A DNA stretch of 64,000 bases from Choanephora cucurbitarum (lineage: Eukaryota; Mucoromycota; Mucoromycetes; Mucorales; Choanephoraceae), in contig JAIWNI010000091.1 of NCBI GenBank assembly GCA_025331435.1, positions 50,082 through 114,081 of the forward strand, given 5' to 3'. The position numbers were made by a program, and so were the translations under genes. Shown piece by piece: positions 45,653 to 57,032 of this stretch. The first letter of the stretch is position 1; every line of letters starts with the position of its first letter. The notes under the pieces are model-generated. The model was given only the letters and a program-made list of their open reading frames with translations, was not told the origin of the DNA and made no database searches.

Positions 45653-47701
45653 ATATAGTAGTCGCTAGATTTAAGAGTGTTTGATTTGAGAGTATGGCTA
45701 ATATAAGAATAACAATCCTTTAGCCTGAAAATCGCTTTAAGTGCTAAAATACCATTCGATTTAAGAGTATGTTCAATATAAGAGTGCACTTCTCAAGAAT
45801 ATGTACACTCTTAAATAGAGCGACTATGGTAGATAATAAGAAATGCGGTATTCGCACATGCCTTCTACTAGTAGGCTGAAATAGATTATGTCTGGAATAC
45901 ACAAATGTGTTTTAGTACGATACAAACATCATATTAGAAGGTAGGAACTACTTATAGATTCTGTGTGTTTATTGATGCTGAAATCAAATGGCCGAGAACG
46001 ATTTCTTTTCTGTATAACCAAATGATTTCTGACTGATAAATCGTAACTTGCTTTTAATAAAGGATTAAAGCAGACTCATTTCGCTTCACAGTCTATCAAT
46101 TATTATCGATTCATCACCAAAGTCAAATATCACAGGAAAGATACAAGATAGAGTGAAATAAGAAACGCGGACAGATGTATTGGATAGAACTAGATTAGAT
46201 AGCTATGTAAGCGGCTTGTTTGGTGATAATCATTGGAAGCTCATCGCTAGTTATACTTGGAGAGTTTTTGAGAGTTATGTTGCTTATGTGGTAGCATGAG
46301 CTTTTCTTTTTGACAGGCGGGCTTAATCCCAATGAGGATGATACGATACACAAGGGGTATTTAACTCTTTGGTCTTGCGTATCTTCAAACTGCGTTTTCG
46401 CACTTGACACCTCGTCTTCGAGAAGTTGCTTTTGAGAAACTAAAATGCCCTCTCAATAATTTGACTCAATGGTTGCTATGACAACAATAACGAAGCTCTT
46501 TAGTTATAAAAGATCAGTCTTTTCTTTTTTTTTTGCTCCGCCTATTTTGGGTGTTGGCTATGTGTCACATTAATTTGTAGAGGAGTTGATATGAATGTCA
46601 TTAGCGGCATAAATGAAGAAAAGAAAGATGGAAAGTCTTTCTAATGACCCTCTTTTTGTTTACTCTCTCCTCCATCGGTTTATGCAAACAAGTTTGTTGC
46701 AGCTTTATCATATGATAATGCTTTCGTCACTAGTAAGACTGCTTTTTTGTAAACAGTTTAATTTTTGAAGATCAAGGGTGTTTTCTTTTTTTCCTTTTTC
46801 TTTTACTCAAGGGCAAGGTGATTCTTGCTATCGCACATTCTAGGATAGTCCCTTTATTGTGGCGTTGACGACGGTGGTAGCGAACATAAAGTGGATGTAG
46901 AAAGGTGTTGCGTAAATGCTTTATAGCAAATGCGTTGGAGGCATGTGAGTGATGGGTGCTTACTGATCTCATGTGTTTCCGCTCTTCTCTTTCTTTTGCT
47001 TTTTAGTCCTTTTAGTAGGAGCAGTAGAGAAAGGTCGAGCTCTTTCACCTAGTTTGTGGCAGTATCCTTTTCTTCTCAACAGTACGCGAGAGGAGGGATG
47101 AGCTGGAGCTAGACTGGCTACACTTGCCGCACAGCAGACCCAATATATTACAGAGGCACGAGGCAGGTTCTGGCTTGGGAGACAAAGTGAAGCAATTCGC
47201 GAGAGTAGAAGTAACATCGTATGGGTTGGGAGATGCACCTCCATATCTCCTCATATTGTATGTGAAAATTCTCTATCCTGTTATAAGCCGACTTTAACCC
47301 CGGCGGGTGACTCAGTCTAGGCTTGGTATGGTCTTCCCTTGGTTCTTTTCTTTCTAGAACTGGATCAAGTGGTATCTCACACCGTAAGTTAGAGAAGAGG
47401 GTAGATAGAAGTCAACCTCCACGTTTGGTTACCCTTGGAAACAGTTTTTTCATAAAAAAAAAAACTGGCTAATAGACTTCTAATTTTTTCTTTGAATGAA
47501 ATTGAAATGAAATAAAATTGTATAAACAATCTATGCAAAGTCTAATGAATGAGTGATGTTGCTCTTATTTACCCTTTCTTAAACTCGGTTAGTGAACAGC
47601 TTAACTGAGCATATGAGTCCCTTGAGATTTATTTGTTTGTTTCTTCAAAGATTAACGGAAGAAAAATCATTCGCAGTAAGCTTAAAAAAGAGAAAAAAAA
47701 A
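45653..47701 (-). repeat. Right arm of the 2.05 kb inverted repeat
   Basis: Inverted copy of 38983-41030. Its outer end is a nine-base A run that stops 5 bp short of the GCP2 stop codon (47707-47709), so nearly the whole 3' UTR and terminator of that minus-strand gene lie within the arm. Confidence 0.95.
45656..45829 (-). mobile_element. 174-bp TA-flanked MITE (right-arm copy)
   Basis: Exact mirror of 40854-41027, with TA at 45654-45655 and 45830-45831. It shares about 110 bp of diverged similarity with 18666-18780. Confidence 0.8.
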
Positions 47702-47706
47702 TACAT

Positions 47707-50692
47707 TTATTTTGTCCTTGACTGCATGGTAGCTGCTCGTTCTCTTGTCTTAACTGAATTGTTATAGAATTGATTGTAATCCAATCGTACAACCAGACAA
47801 AGAAACTGAACAGTCTCTTGTGTTGAATAAAAATTAAGTGCATCAATCAGTAATTTCATATGATACAAAAAGGATTCCTCAATCTTGGACAGTGCGCGGT
47901 TGGTTGTCTCATGCAATGTACTTGAGGAGTTACTATGGAGACTTGACTCTGGTACGCCAAATTGATCAGGCTTTTTTTCTTTCTCTAACATAGCAAGTAC
48001 ATCTGTAAATTTTTCTGCCTGTGTAGTAAATGCTATACAAGAGCCCATCAGTTTGTTGAATATCTATTTCAGAAAGAAAATTAGCTACCTTCATTTACAC
48101 AATGTCTTTACTTACACGAAGTAGCTTGGAATTAGTCAGCATACATTCTTTTAGACAGGTATCTAAAAAATCAGAATGATATTGGAGTACTTGATCCACT
48201 GTAGTAATCCGAGCCAAGTTTTCCTCTAATCTTCCCCAATTTGGTTCGAGTACTTCATTAGTAACATAATATGTAAACTGCTGAACAAACATTAACATGC
48301 GGTGACGTAGTGAATAGATTCGAAATTTCCATTGCTCAATGTCATTGTGTTCTGATCGTTTTCTCCACAGTTGATCTTTTTGATTCATCCAAACACCGCA
48401 AAGTAAATCTTCTGCATGCTTTAGATTTAAGATATGTCGAAACAACAGTTGGTATTTAGTAAGCGCCTTGCGCGATATCACAAGCGAAAGAGGGAAGGTA
48501 ACAGTATAATCAAGAGTCAATGCTTCGTAGCCAGACAATGGTTGCGAATGACTTTGGTTCAAACCAATAGCGTTCGGCAGACTTTGGCTACGTTCGAGTA
48601 GATGAGTTGAAGACAGAAGTGAAGCAGATAGATGAGAAAACGCGCTTGCACCAGCATTGGTATTAGGATTGGCCGAATCCATACCAGAGACATTGATAAT
48701 ACGGAGCAATTGATCAATTAAACGAAGATGACTCATAGATACTTTTATGTCTTCTTTAAACGGATCGTAGGCTGCTACTGAGGAAGGATTACGTAGCACT
48801 AGATCCATTAGAGATTGAAGACGTGCCTGAGGTATTTCTGAAGCGGGTTGATTTAGTTCATCTTTAGCCAGATCTAAAAAGGAAGTTAAGAAATCGGATT
48901 GATCCAAAAAGAAGTAATGTTTCAATGAACTAGGCAATCAAATTTAGCGTTTAAGAAAGATATCAGTAGTCAGTAGCATTACCGTAATCGACCGATCAGC
49001 TGCTGATCTTTCAAGAGCAAGTTTAACAATGTTTGATTAGCATATTTGTATGCAATTTCTAGATTCTTGACGATGCGAGCACCGTCTACAGCTGCCCATA
49101 CTTCGCTTCTTGTAGGCAAATAGCCATGCTGATCATTTGCAGGTACAGGCGAATCGATTCGTAAGCCTTGTACGAGCACCTCGTTTTGCATTTCTTCAGG
49201 ACTAGCAATCTTAACCCCACATTCGCGCACAACGTTTAGAAATTTGCCCGCTAGTAAGATTTGGTGCTTCATGGACTCTAAGAAGACAGGAACCACGCCT
49301 TCTCGTAACGTGTAACGGGTTTCCCAGTAGGTATCGTTATAATCCTCTTTTAAATTGTCCTTGTGCACGCTTCGCTTCTCAAGTACCATAAACTCATTGT
49401 AAGGATCTCTAATCTCGCCGTGATAGATCCATCGATTAAGGATATCAAAGTAAGGGATACTAGCCTTAGACAGTAAGAAGGCGTACATTTTCTTTGCTTT
49501 TGGGTTACCACTCAACCCTATCAGGCGCTCAGAAAGAATGTTTAGAATGGCACCTCCCTTCTGTCGTTCAGGTATAATAATTTCATCGCTGTTCTCTGCC
49601 TGAAGACCTTCAATGACTGCTTCAATATCATCTTCTTCCTCTTGTGTGCGCTGGTTTTGTTTGACTGAACGAATGCACATGCATAAATCATGCATTATTT
49701 TCATACTTGATAGCAGATCTTGAGCATAAAACCAGAGACGTTGAAGCGTGAATTGAGTTGATGTCTGAAAAAGATGTTCAAGTTGCGCCACAAATGTCAA
49801 ATACTCTTTTATAAAAACACGCATACCCGCACAGAGTGCATGGTTAACTGTGCCATATTCGAAACGAGAATACTGATCAATAAACGATTCAATAGAGACA
49901 TAGTAAGTAGCCAAAGGCAGTATTTTTTTCACTAGATGCTGTAGGCTTGGATCTATTCTCTAGTTGTATGAGAAACAAAGTAATATCGAATAAATATGAG
50001 GTTACCTAAAGTAGGATCAATTGTATACTCAATCGAATCCCATGCTTGATGCTTTAACATAACATCATATTCAGACTGAATGTCCTGCATTTGATCGTCC
50101 TGTTCATCATCGTCTTGAGTAAGGTTGTCTAATGATTTTGGATAGATGCATTTAATGTAATTTCCAGTGATGCCCTAAATAAAAAAAAAAATAAGATGAA
50201 GTTCAACTCATATCTTTCCTTTCTAGATCCATACCATGAACACATAGAGCAGATCTTCTATAATAGCATATTCTTGGATCTGTACCGAAAAATCGCCTAT
50301 GGCATGATGTGCTGTTTGAAAAGTAGGTTGGGCTGGATGGAAATTAGTCTTTTGGTGATTAAGACAGACAATATTCCAAACCTTGTGGAGGAGCTTGTCT
50401 AGAGACTGGACTGGTAGCCTGGAAAGGAAGATCAGGCTCGTTCAAAGTCTCATGTCGAATGTGAGCTAGCTTTTTGCTGATCTAGTAATCAAGTTGAGTT
50501 TTCCAAAAGGAAAGGAGACAAATGTATACCATTTACTTTATTTAGTTGATTTTCGGAAAGTAATAAGTTTTTTCTAGCTGTATTTGTAGGATCGATCGCG
50601 GGTGAAGATGTGCCTATAGTGGTTGAACGAAATGGTCTTTCAGTCCTACTGAAAGCAGGTGATTGAGTCAAGGATCGGTTGATGCGTGACAT
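47707..50692 (-). CDS. Gamma-tubulin complex component 2 (GCP2/Spc97/Alp4), 7 exons
   Basis: Subunit of the gamma-tubulin small complex that nucleates microtubules at the spindle pole body. Exons 50692-50537, 50481-50382, 50332-50235, 50174-50006, 49952-48983, 48929-48116 and 48063-47707 close in frame at 887 aa, the usual GCP2 size. The N-terminus is disordered. The GCP2 signature IIEDLLYVFMGITGNYIK is formed across intron 3. Grip1 features follow: RVFIKEYLTFVAQLEHLF, MHDLCMCIRS, YFDILNRWIYHGEIRDPYNEF and RYTLREGVVPVFL. Grip2 has RSLKHYFFLDQSDF, YTVTFPLSLVISRKALTKYQLLFRHIL and the C-terminal LVVRLDYNQFY. Intron 2 has the weak donor GTTTGG and intron 1 GTAAAT. The 3' UTR falls inside the large inverted repeat. 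Confidence 0.92.
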
Positions 50693-52532
50693 GAGATAAC
50701 TCAGCAGTTAGTGAAAGAATGAAAAAGAGGTACATACACACGCATACATGTAGTGCGGCTGGTAAATATTGTCACTTTGGCCGTATGCTTGTAAGATGAG
50801 AATATGCTACCCAATCAAATTTAAGTTAGAAAAAAGCTCAGAATAAAGTGCAAACTGCAAACTAGTTGAGAGTTGCAATATTTTTAAGTGGTTGATAAAC
50901 ATCAATTCCTCCATTTGTTCAGCAATAACGTTTAGCAAAGTCTTTTTAGTAGAAGGACTGAAGCAGCTTCATTTAGAAACCATTATATCAACTGAACAAT
51001 GAAATGAGAATCAATCAAAACTTTATTATAGAGAGAGCAGTTCTTGTGATAACACTGAGTACAACATAATTTCAGTTTTATTGAATGGGCTGATAGAGAG
51101 GCAAAGACTTTTCGATTTGAGCTCTAATTTCTTTTTCTAGAAAATCCCATAGGTTGTTTGTGTTCATTGAGCCTACCTAAGATGAACATTGATAAAAACC
51201 AGAAGCTTAAAAAAAATCAAAGATAAAAGGAATGTCTTTATAATCAAGTATTTCTTAGAAATACTTTACAGCCGTTGATAATGCTACGTTTGTATTCTGC
51301 TACTGTATGTTCGAGCATCTATTTCAATGGAGTTAGCAGCAAACAATCACATACTTCATGCTGATTGATTCTTATATTTCGACAAATGTAATGGAGAGCT
51401 GGATTTTATCAACGTTAGCCTCTTGCAAACGGGATTTAGTTTGATCTTTTTTCTTTCTTCACTCGATGTCTAGAACTTCGTTTGTTTATGTTGTGCATAA
51501 ATGGAAGGCTGCGGTTGACATTAATTAATTGTACATACTTGAAAACACTAAGGTCTATGATGTTAATCTGCCCTGACTTTCAAAGAAAGGGACATGCTAC
51601 TTGAAATATTGCGATCATAAGCTTAAATAAATTTCTGGCAAAGATGTTCAGTAGTATGAATTCAATGTATCACTTCATTCACTGCTGGTTGCAGCACTGT
51701 CAATTACGAGCAAGACATCAACTCTGATTAGAAGAAGTACGATGCGAAAGCTTCTCCAAGTACTAATTATGACTACAAAATTGTATATGTCAAAGTTTTG
51801 TTAGAAAGAGTAGCTAATAGAGTAAAGAGGCTAGTTGAAGATCAACAAATATAATACAAAGTCTTCAATGTAACTTTTACTTTATAACTTTACTCTCAAT
51901 AAGAAACCATTTCATTCTCTTTTTTTTATTAAACCATGTAAAGTCATCTATTTTATGGAACCTATCTTATCGCTATTTTCCATTATCCGGACAGCCCTTC
52001 CATCTAGAAAATAAAGTAGCTTTAAATGATTTGCGTCTAGTTTTTTTTAAAGTCTCCTTTAAAAACCGGATGATATACTATAGGAGTCATTAGCTTCAAC
52101 AATACCTACATAAATCATAACATGTTTTTGCTAATCGTCTCTCGGTGCTGATGAGATACCTCTGAGAATAATCATAATAAGTTCTCTCAGCGCAAAAAAA
52201 AAAGATAAGAACTCCTCATAGTCTTAGTCACTCCAATACTGATTTGCATAATAAAAAGATAACATTTTGTAAAAGAATTGACGTCCTGTCAATATTCAAA
52301 GCATAATTGTCGAGATAAGCGACAGTTTGATCAATAAACACCTCTAGATTTTGAGAATATTTCAAGAAATAATAATAATAAAGTGAAGTACATTTATGCT
52401 ATATATGCAATACCGTTGGTAGTATATGTATGTGTGTATATATTCTTATGTAATAAAAAGAAGAGAGAGAGAGAGGAATAAAAATGTGTGTATGGGAGTT
52501 TAAGAAAAAGAGATAATGAGGAGAAAAAACAA
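50693..52532. other. Intergenic with one possible small gene
   Basis: GCP2 upstream region and Rab5 downstream region. Apart from the small spliced candidate at 51078-51318 I see no gene. A TATG/TGTG-rich run lies near 52420-52440 and an AG run at 52460-52475. Confidence 0.4.
51078..51318 (-). CDS. Possible small spliced gene, at least 50 aa, perhaps 5'-incomplete
   Basis: Two exons 51318-51265 and 51176-51078, separated by an 88-nt intron (donor gtattt, acceptor cttag), give 50 codons and a stop. The product reads MLEHTVAEYKRSIINGCK then VGSMNTNNLWDFLEKEIR and ends LPLYQPIQ: helical, amphipathic and plausible as a real protein. The first Met directly follows an acceptor-like aatag with a ctaac branch 10 nt upstream, so it may be internal with earlier exons lying at 51350-51450. 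I do not recognise the family. Confidence 0.4.
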
Positions 52533-53862
52533 TTAACCTAAGTAAGCAAGAAAAGGTTAGTTAAAGGTATGAACTTGGTCATGATAACAAAAGGCCACTT
52601 ACAAGCACATCCACCAGCAGCGGAATTTCCTGAACTTTCCAAATCAACGCCTCCGCCACGAGCATTCATTCTGTTGCGTCCGCGAGAATTGTCTGCAAGT
52701 TGATCAAGAGGCATACGTTTTGCTATCGCATGGAACAATGTATGAACATTGTCGGCTGTCTTTGCTGAAGTCTCAAAGAACAATAAACCGGCTTCATCGG
52801 CATATTCTTGTGCTGTCTATTATTTTCAATCCCCACAAAAAAGAAGAAAAGATCAATCAAAAGCTACGCTAACAATGGCTGTTTGGTTACCTTGGTTTCA
52901 ATGGCTCTTCTGGCTTCAAGATCGCTCTTATTACCTGCTAGTGCAATGACGATATTAGGATCAGCCTGGCGTTGTAATTCAGTCACCCAAGCCTTAGCTT
53001 TATCCAATGAAGACTATCCCAAAATAAAAATAAAAATAAGCAATTGACTACAAACAAAAAAAAAGAACTTACAGCTTGTGTAATGTCATAGACAACAACA
53101 GCACAATTGGCATTGCGATAATACATTGGAGCCAAACTCTATTATTTTACAGTTATTTATAGAAAACATTAACATGACATGTGCAAAGTATTTTTGAATT
53201 TCAGAAAATAAAAATTACCTTATATCTCTCTTGACCTGCTGTGTCCCTAATAAATCACTCTTTGTCAGTTCTTATTTGCTCTTGATGTCAAGAGATTTGC
53301 TTTACCAAATTTCGAATTTTACTGTAGTATTGTCATCTAATGGGATTGTCTGTGCCAAAAAAGCAGCTAAAATGATTAAATAATATAGGTTAACTTTCTT
53401 TCCTTTTTTGAAAGGATACTGCCAATTATAAGGAGAGAAAGTAGAAAAGACCATGCTTTTTTTTTCTCTTTCAATCGATAGGCAGCACTCTCCTAATAAG
53501 AGTTGTATTTGTGTGTAATGTATGATACTTGCCACCAATAGTGCTTTCTCTGTATTCATCGAAATGATCTTTTACAAAACGCATGACCAAACTAAATATG
53601 CGATGATTTTCAGTATCCTCAAGAACATTTTAAAAAGAAGGGGGAAGAAGGGGACTCTTTAAAGAGAGAGAAGAGGGAGGAGTGGAAACTTATACGTCAT
53701 GTAAATCTTTTATTATAATTACCTTGACTTGCCTACAGCTGATTCGCCTATGTTCGTCATCGTTAATCGTCAAGTAGGACAGCAAGAAGTCATCTGTTAG
53801 CACAAAAGCTTACCTAAAAGAACAAGTTTGAATTGATAGGTTTTTCCTTGTTGTGTTGACAT
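52533..53862 (-). CDS. Rab5-family small GTPase (Ypt5/Vps21-like), 9 exons
   Basis: Controls early-endosome fusion and traffic. Exons: 53862-53814, 53747-53723, 53591-53533, 53366-53306, 53246-53219, 53138-53073, 53013-52891, 52816-52603, 52537-52533. They close in frame at 209 aa, a normal Rab length. Motifs: P-loop GESAVGKSS (residues 17-25), switch [40 protein letters not shown] and ETSAKT. The alanine-rich IGAAF and the [11 protein letters not shown] block are Rab5-specific. The C-terminus is GGCAC, a CXC double-prenylation signal whose last codon is completed by a 5-nt terminal coding exon (GT plus TAA). Intron 3 has a GC donor (GGTG|GCAAGT); the only nearby GT would delete the conserved glycine. 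Retention of the last intron would replace the prenylation motif (see findings). Confidence 0.95.
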
Positions 53863-55634
53863 TGGCAAATGATATAGAAGATAATAGAGTAAAGAAAGAG
53901 AAAGAGAAAGAAAAGATAAAAAAGAAAAAGATAAAAAGAAAAAAGAGCGAGAAAATGTTACACTTTTCCCCGAAAGCATCAGCATCACAAGCACAGGTAT
54001 TTGAACGAATCAGATTCCGAGAAATTGAAGATAGTCTCTCCCTTTTTCTTTTGTTATGTATATATGATGTGTAGGTTGAATGGCTTGTCTTTGTCTTCTT
54101 CTTTCAGAACCTAGCAAACAGTCTTGATATAACTATGAAATACTCATTTCTTCATGGCAAGACATCGGTGCTTGAAATACACATGATATGTAAAGTAACG
54201 TGGCGATCTTACACTTTTTTTCGGTTTCAAAGAAAAAAAAAAAAGATAAAGAACATTACTAGGTAATTTTGATTCTTTCTTGGCAAGACAATGAACTCGT
54301 TTTATCTTAACAAAATTTTGTTGTGCTTAAGGCTCACTTTAACTGAAAGAGCTTGCTCATATGACCTCCTTTTCTTCGCAAGCATGGTCCTTTCGGTATA
54401 TACTATTGCCTTTTTTGAGAGATTCTTAGGCTCAGTTTGTTATGCTTGTATGGCAAGTCACAACTGTGTCTTTTGTAGTTTTGAGGTAGTTTGTGGGAGT
54501 TTTTAAGTCTTAAGCTGTACGAGCAAAAGAAAAGAGAAACCATATAAGAGGAAAAGACAGAAGGAAGAAACAGGTTGTGACAAGTCATCGACCTGAAAGA
54601 AATGTCCTGACAAGAAATGCTCTGTTGCAAAAGAGATTCTTACGAAGCCAGATAGACTGTGGATAAAAGAAAAAGGGGAAAGATAGAGTGCTGTTGAACC
54701 AACATATTCCAAACCAAACCTACTTTCGGCAATAAAGATAGTGTCTTTACTACGCTACAGCTAACTCCATTGACCTTTGTTTATAGGTTGGTTTGCTGGG
54801 CTCAGCAACCATAAGCTTGTCTTTAGAGGGGAGCTTATGTAGGACAGCCAATCACGTTTTCAGTCAGAACATTGCTTTGACCGAAAAATGTGTGTTCCAG
54901 CCGCACATTTGTACGAACATGAGAATCGACTACTAGAGCTGAAGTATCACCTTGCATCTATTCTATTGAAGAATGAGGACATATTGTGTTTGTTATTGTT
55001 TCTCTTTCATTGCTCTTACTAAACAACAGAGCCATAATTTTTAACTAACGACTGGCTTCGTGCTTTACTTTCTGTTTTAGCACAATAAACGAATAGGAAA
55101 TTGATTTACATCAAGACAAAAGCAGCTCATCTCCTAACACTTACATCTTGATTTTAAATATCAACCGATACTCAAGGGAAGGACTTCTAGAAGGCTTTAG
55201 TATGGAGGCAGCGAAGATATGTTGGTACTTTATTGTTCATTTCAACAATAGAACAATAGAATCTGTTTGGAAGGACCTTTTTATAAAAAAACAATGGCAA
55301 CTTAGTATCGTAGCAACAGGCTGTATTCTTTATTTGAAAAACAAAAAATCCAAAAAAAAGTTGCCAAATGGCTATACATTTTAGAAGATATCCATTACAG
55401 TAAATCGAGATGTCTGTAACAGAAACGAAATTATGCAGTTGTGTAACTGGAAGCTCTCAGTCTTTATTGTTACAAAATGGACTGGTACTGTCTCTTTCTT
55501 TTAGTACACAATCCAGAAAACAATTGGATAGCAACATAACAAAGAAAAGAAGATGGGTATACATTAAAAAAAGCTATGGAAAGGGAAATAAAAGCAAGAA
55601 GTCAATAAATACATGCTCTTTACAACTATGTCTG
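53863..55634. other. Intergenic
   Basis: Rab5 upstream (a GAAAGAGAAA-rich purine leader at about 53880-53950) and alpha-arrestin downstream sequence. The frames at 54291-54506 (+) and 55148-55384 (+) resemble nothing. Confidence 0.45.
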
Positions 55635-57032
55635 TCATGGCAAGACAAATGGGGGAGGGGGCATCTCTGCATCATAGGCTGGTAACTGCTCGTCCAGCTT
55701 AGGTATCCTTAGAAATCGAGGTTTGGTATGCAATGTCTCGTCTTCTATGACCGCAGTATCACGATAACTCACCAAACTACTAGGTACCTGTTCGCCTCGA
55801 GCCATAGTACCGAAATGAAGTGGTACACAGAACAACTGCTTCTTTGTCCACCTTAGTCCTTGCTTTACTTTGGCTGTGACATGCAGCGAATAACTCATCT
55901 TGACATGCTTTGAAAAACCAATAGTGGTCGTCATGCCCATCAAATCAAAATTCTTTTGAACAATGGGCGGAAGAGATGGGTGAATACGCGAAGGTACAGG
56001 TAGACACAGACTGTAGGCTGTAGCTTGGCCTTTCTTATGCATTTGGAATGCAGATTGCTCTAAATGACACATGACCATGGTATCTGAGCGGAAATAAGAG
56101 CCATGTGTGACATCAACTTGTCGCTTAATAAATACTTCAATATGACTCAACATGCCGCCACCATGTCCCTCGGCACCATGAGAATCGTTTGACTCACTCA
56201 ACAGCAAAAGCGATCTTCTCTTGATCCAATGATGCGCAGCAGAAGAAGGCTGTGAATGAAGAAGGGTAATCTGAATATTTAACGAATGTGTATCTAGCAA
56301 ATTATGGTGACAGCCCTGACGAAGTAAAAGAATCACTCTATCTTTATCTGACAGTCGAGCCTTTTCTTGATAGAGCTGAGGTTGTTTGTAAGGTGTGGAT
56401 ATTAAGAAAGGCTCGAAAGGTACGTAACAGGGCAAAGTCTGAAACGGACGAATACCAGGTCTTTCCAGGTACGCTATTAATTCAAACTGACAAGAGGCGA
56501 GATGATGTCGAAAGGTGGGCGGGTAGTTGACCATAGGTAATTCGCATGTAAATCGAAATTGGTGATCGCCAGCTTCAATGATAGGCCATTGTGAAGTTTC
56601 ATCTTGTTCAGGCAAGCCCCATAAGATAGTCCGAATGGCAAATAGACGCTCTCCTTTCTTTTTGTTTTCTTTCCCAATTGGATCATGATGAATTCTTTCT
56701 AAGAGATGATAATCAATACTACAATTTTGTTTGTTTTTATTACTTTGTTTACCTGCGCCCTTGAAAACCAGTTTCAGATATTGAGCTGCTAACGGTGCTT
56801 CCAGTTTAATGTTAACTCTGCCCTCAAAAATGGAGCCCGGATGACATACAGATTTTTGATGATCTCCATCAATATGTTCAAGTTGGACAGAGAAATGGAC
56901 TGGCGGTTTTCGGTATTTTCGGTCTGAAATTTTTGCAAACTGGTAATCAGAAGATGAGTTAGGCTCCATCTCATCTTGCCATGATAGCCTTTGTTCCGTT
57001 TGTAGATAATCAGACACTAAATCATCATCCAT
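55635..57032 (-). CDS. Alpha-arrestin (ARRDC-type) protein, single exon
   Basis: Adaptor that links membrane cargo to Nedd4/Rsp5-type ubiquitin ligases and so drives endocytosis (family knowledge). It runs 465 aa from the ATG at 57032; the frame is open further upstream but without an ATG. The arrestin N domain covers about residues 30-230 with FSVQLEHID, HPGSIFEGRVNIKLEAPLAA, QYLKLVFKGAG and EAGDHQFRFTCELP. The C domain runs to about 430 with SHIEVFIKRQVDVTHGSYF, KGQATAYSLCLPVPSRIHPSL and MSYSLHVTAKVKQG. The tail has LPAYDAEMPPPPFVLP, an LPxY motif that may replace the usual PPxY WW-domain ligand. Histidine runs occur in the middle. No introns, unusual for this window. Confidence 0.88.
   Translation of the reverse strand: MDDDLVSDYLQTEQRLSWQDEMEPNSSSDYQFAKISDRKYRKPPVHFSVQLEHIDGDHQKSVCHPGSIFEGRVNIKLEAPLAAQYLKLVFKGAGKQSNKNKQNCSIDYHLLERIHHDPIGKENKKKGERLFAIRTILWGLPEQDETSQWPIIEAGDHQFRFTCELPMVNYPPTFRHHLASCQFELIAYLERPGIRPFQTLPCYVPFEPFLISTPYKQPQLYQEKARLSDKDRVILLLRQGCHHNLLDTHSLNIQITLLHSQPSSAAHHWIKRRSLLLLSESNDSHGAEGHGGGMLSHIEVFIKRQVDVTHGSYFRSDTMVMCHLEQSAFQMHKKGQATAYSLCLPVPSRIHPSLPPIVQKNFDLMGMTTTIGFSKHVKMSYSLHVTAKVKQGLRWTKKQLFCVPLHFGTMARGEQVPSSLVSYRDTAVIEDETLHTKPRFLRIPKLDEQLPAYDAEMPPPPFVLP

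Noticed and set aside
38983..47701. Interpretation as one giant TIR transposon
   Set aside because: No transposase or other gene in the 4.6 kb spacer and no target-site duplication at the outer ends (left flank tatgtc, right flank tacatt).
38983..47701. Interpretation as a mating-type or sex locus cassette
   Set aside because: No HMG-box gene in the spacer, and the usual Mucorales flanks (triose-phosphate transporter, RNA helicase) are not beside it.
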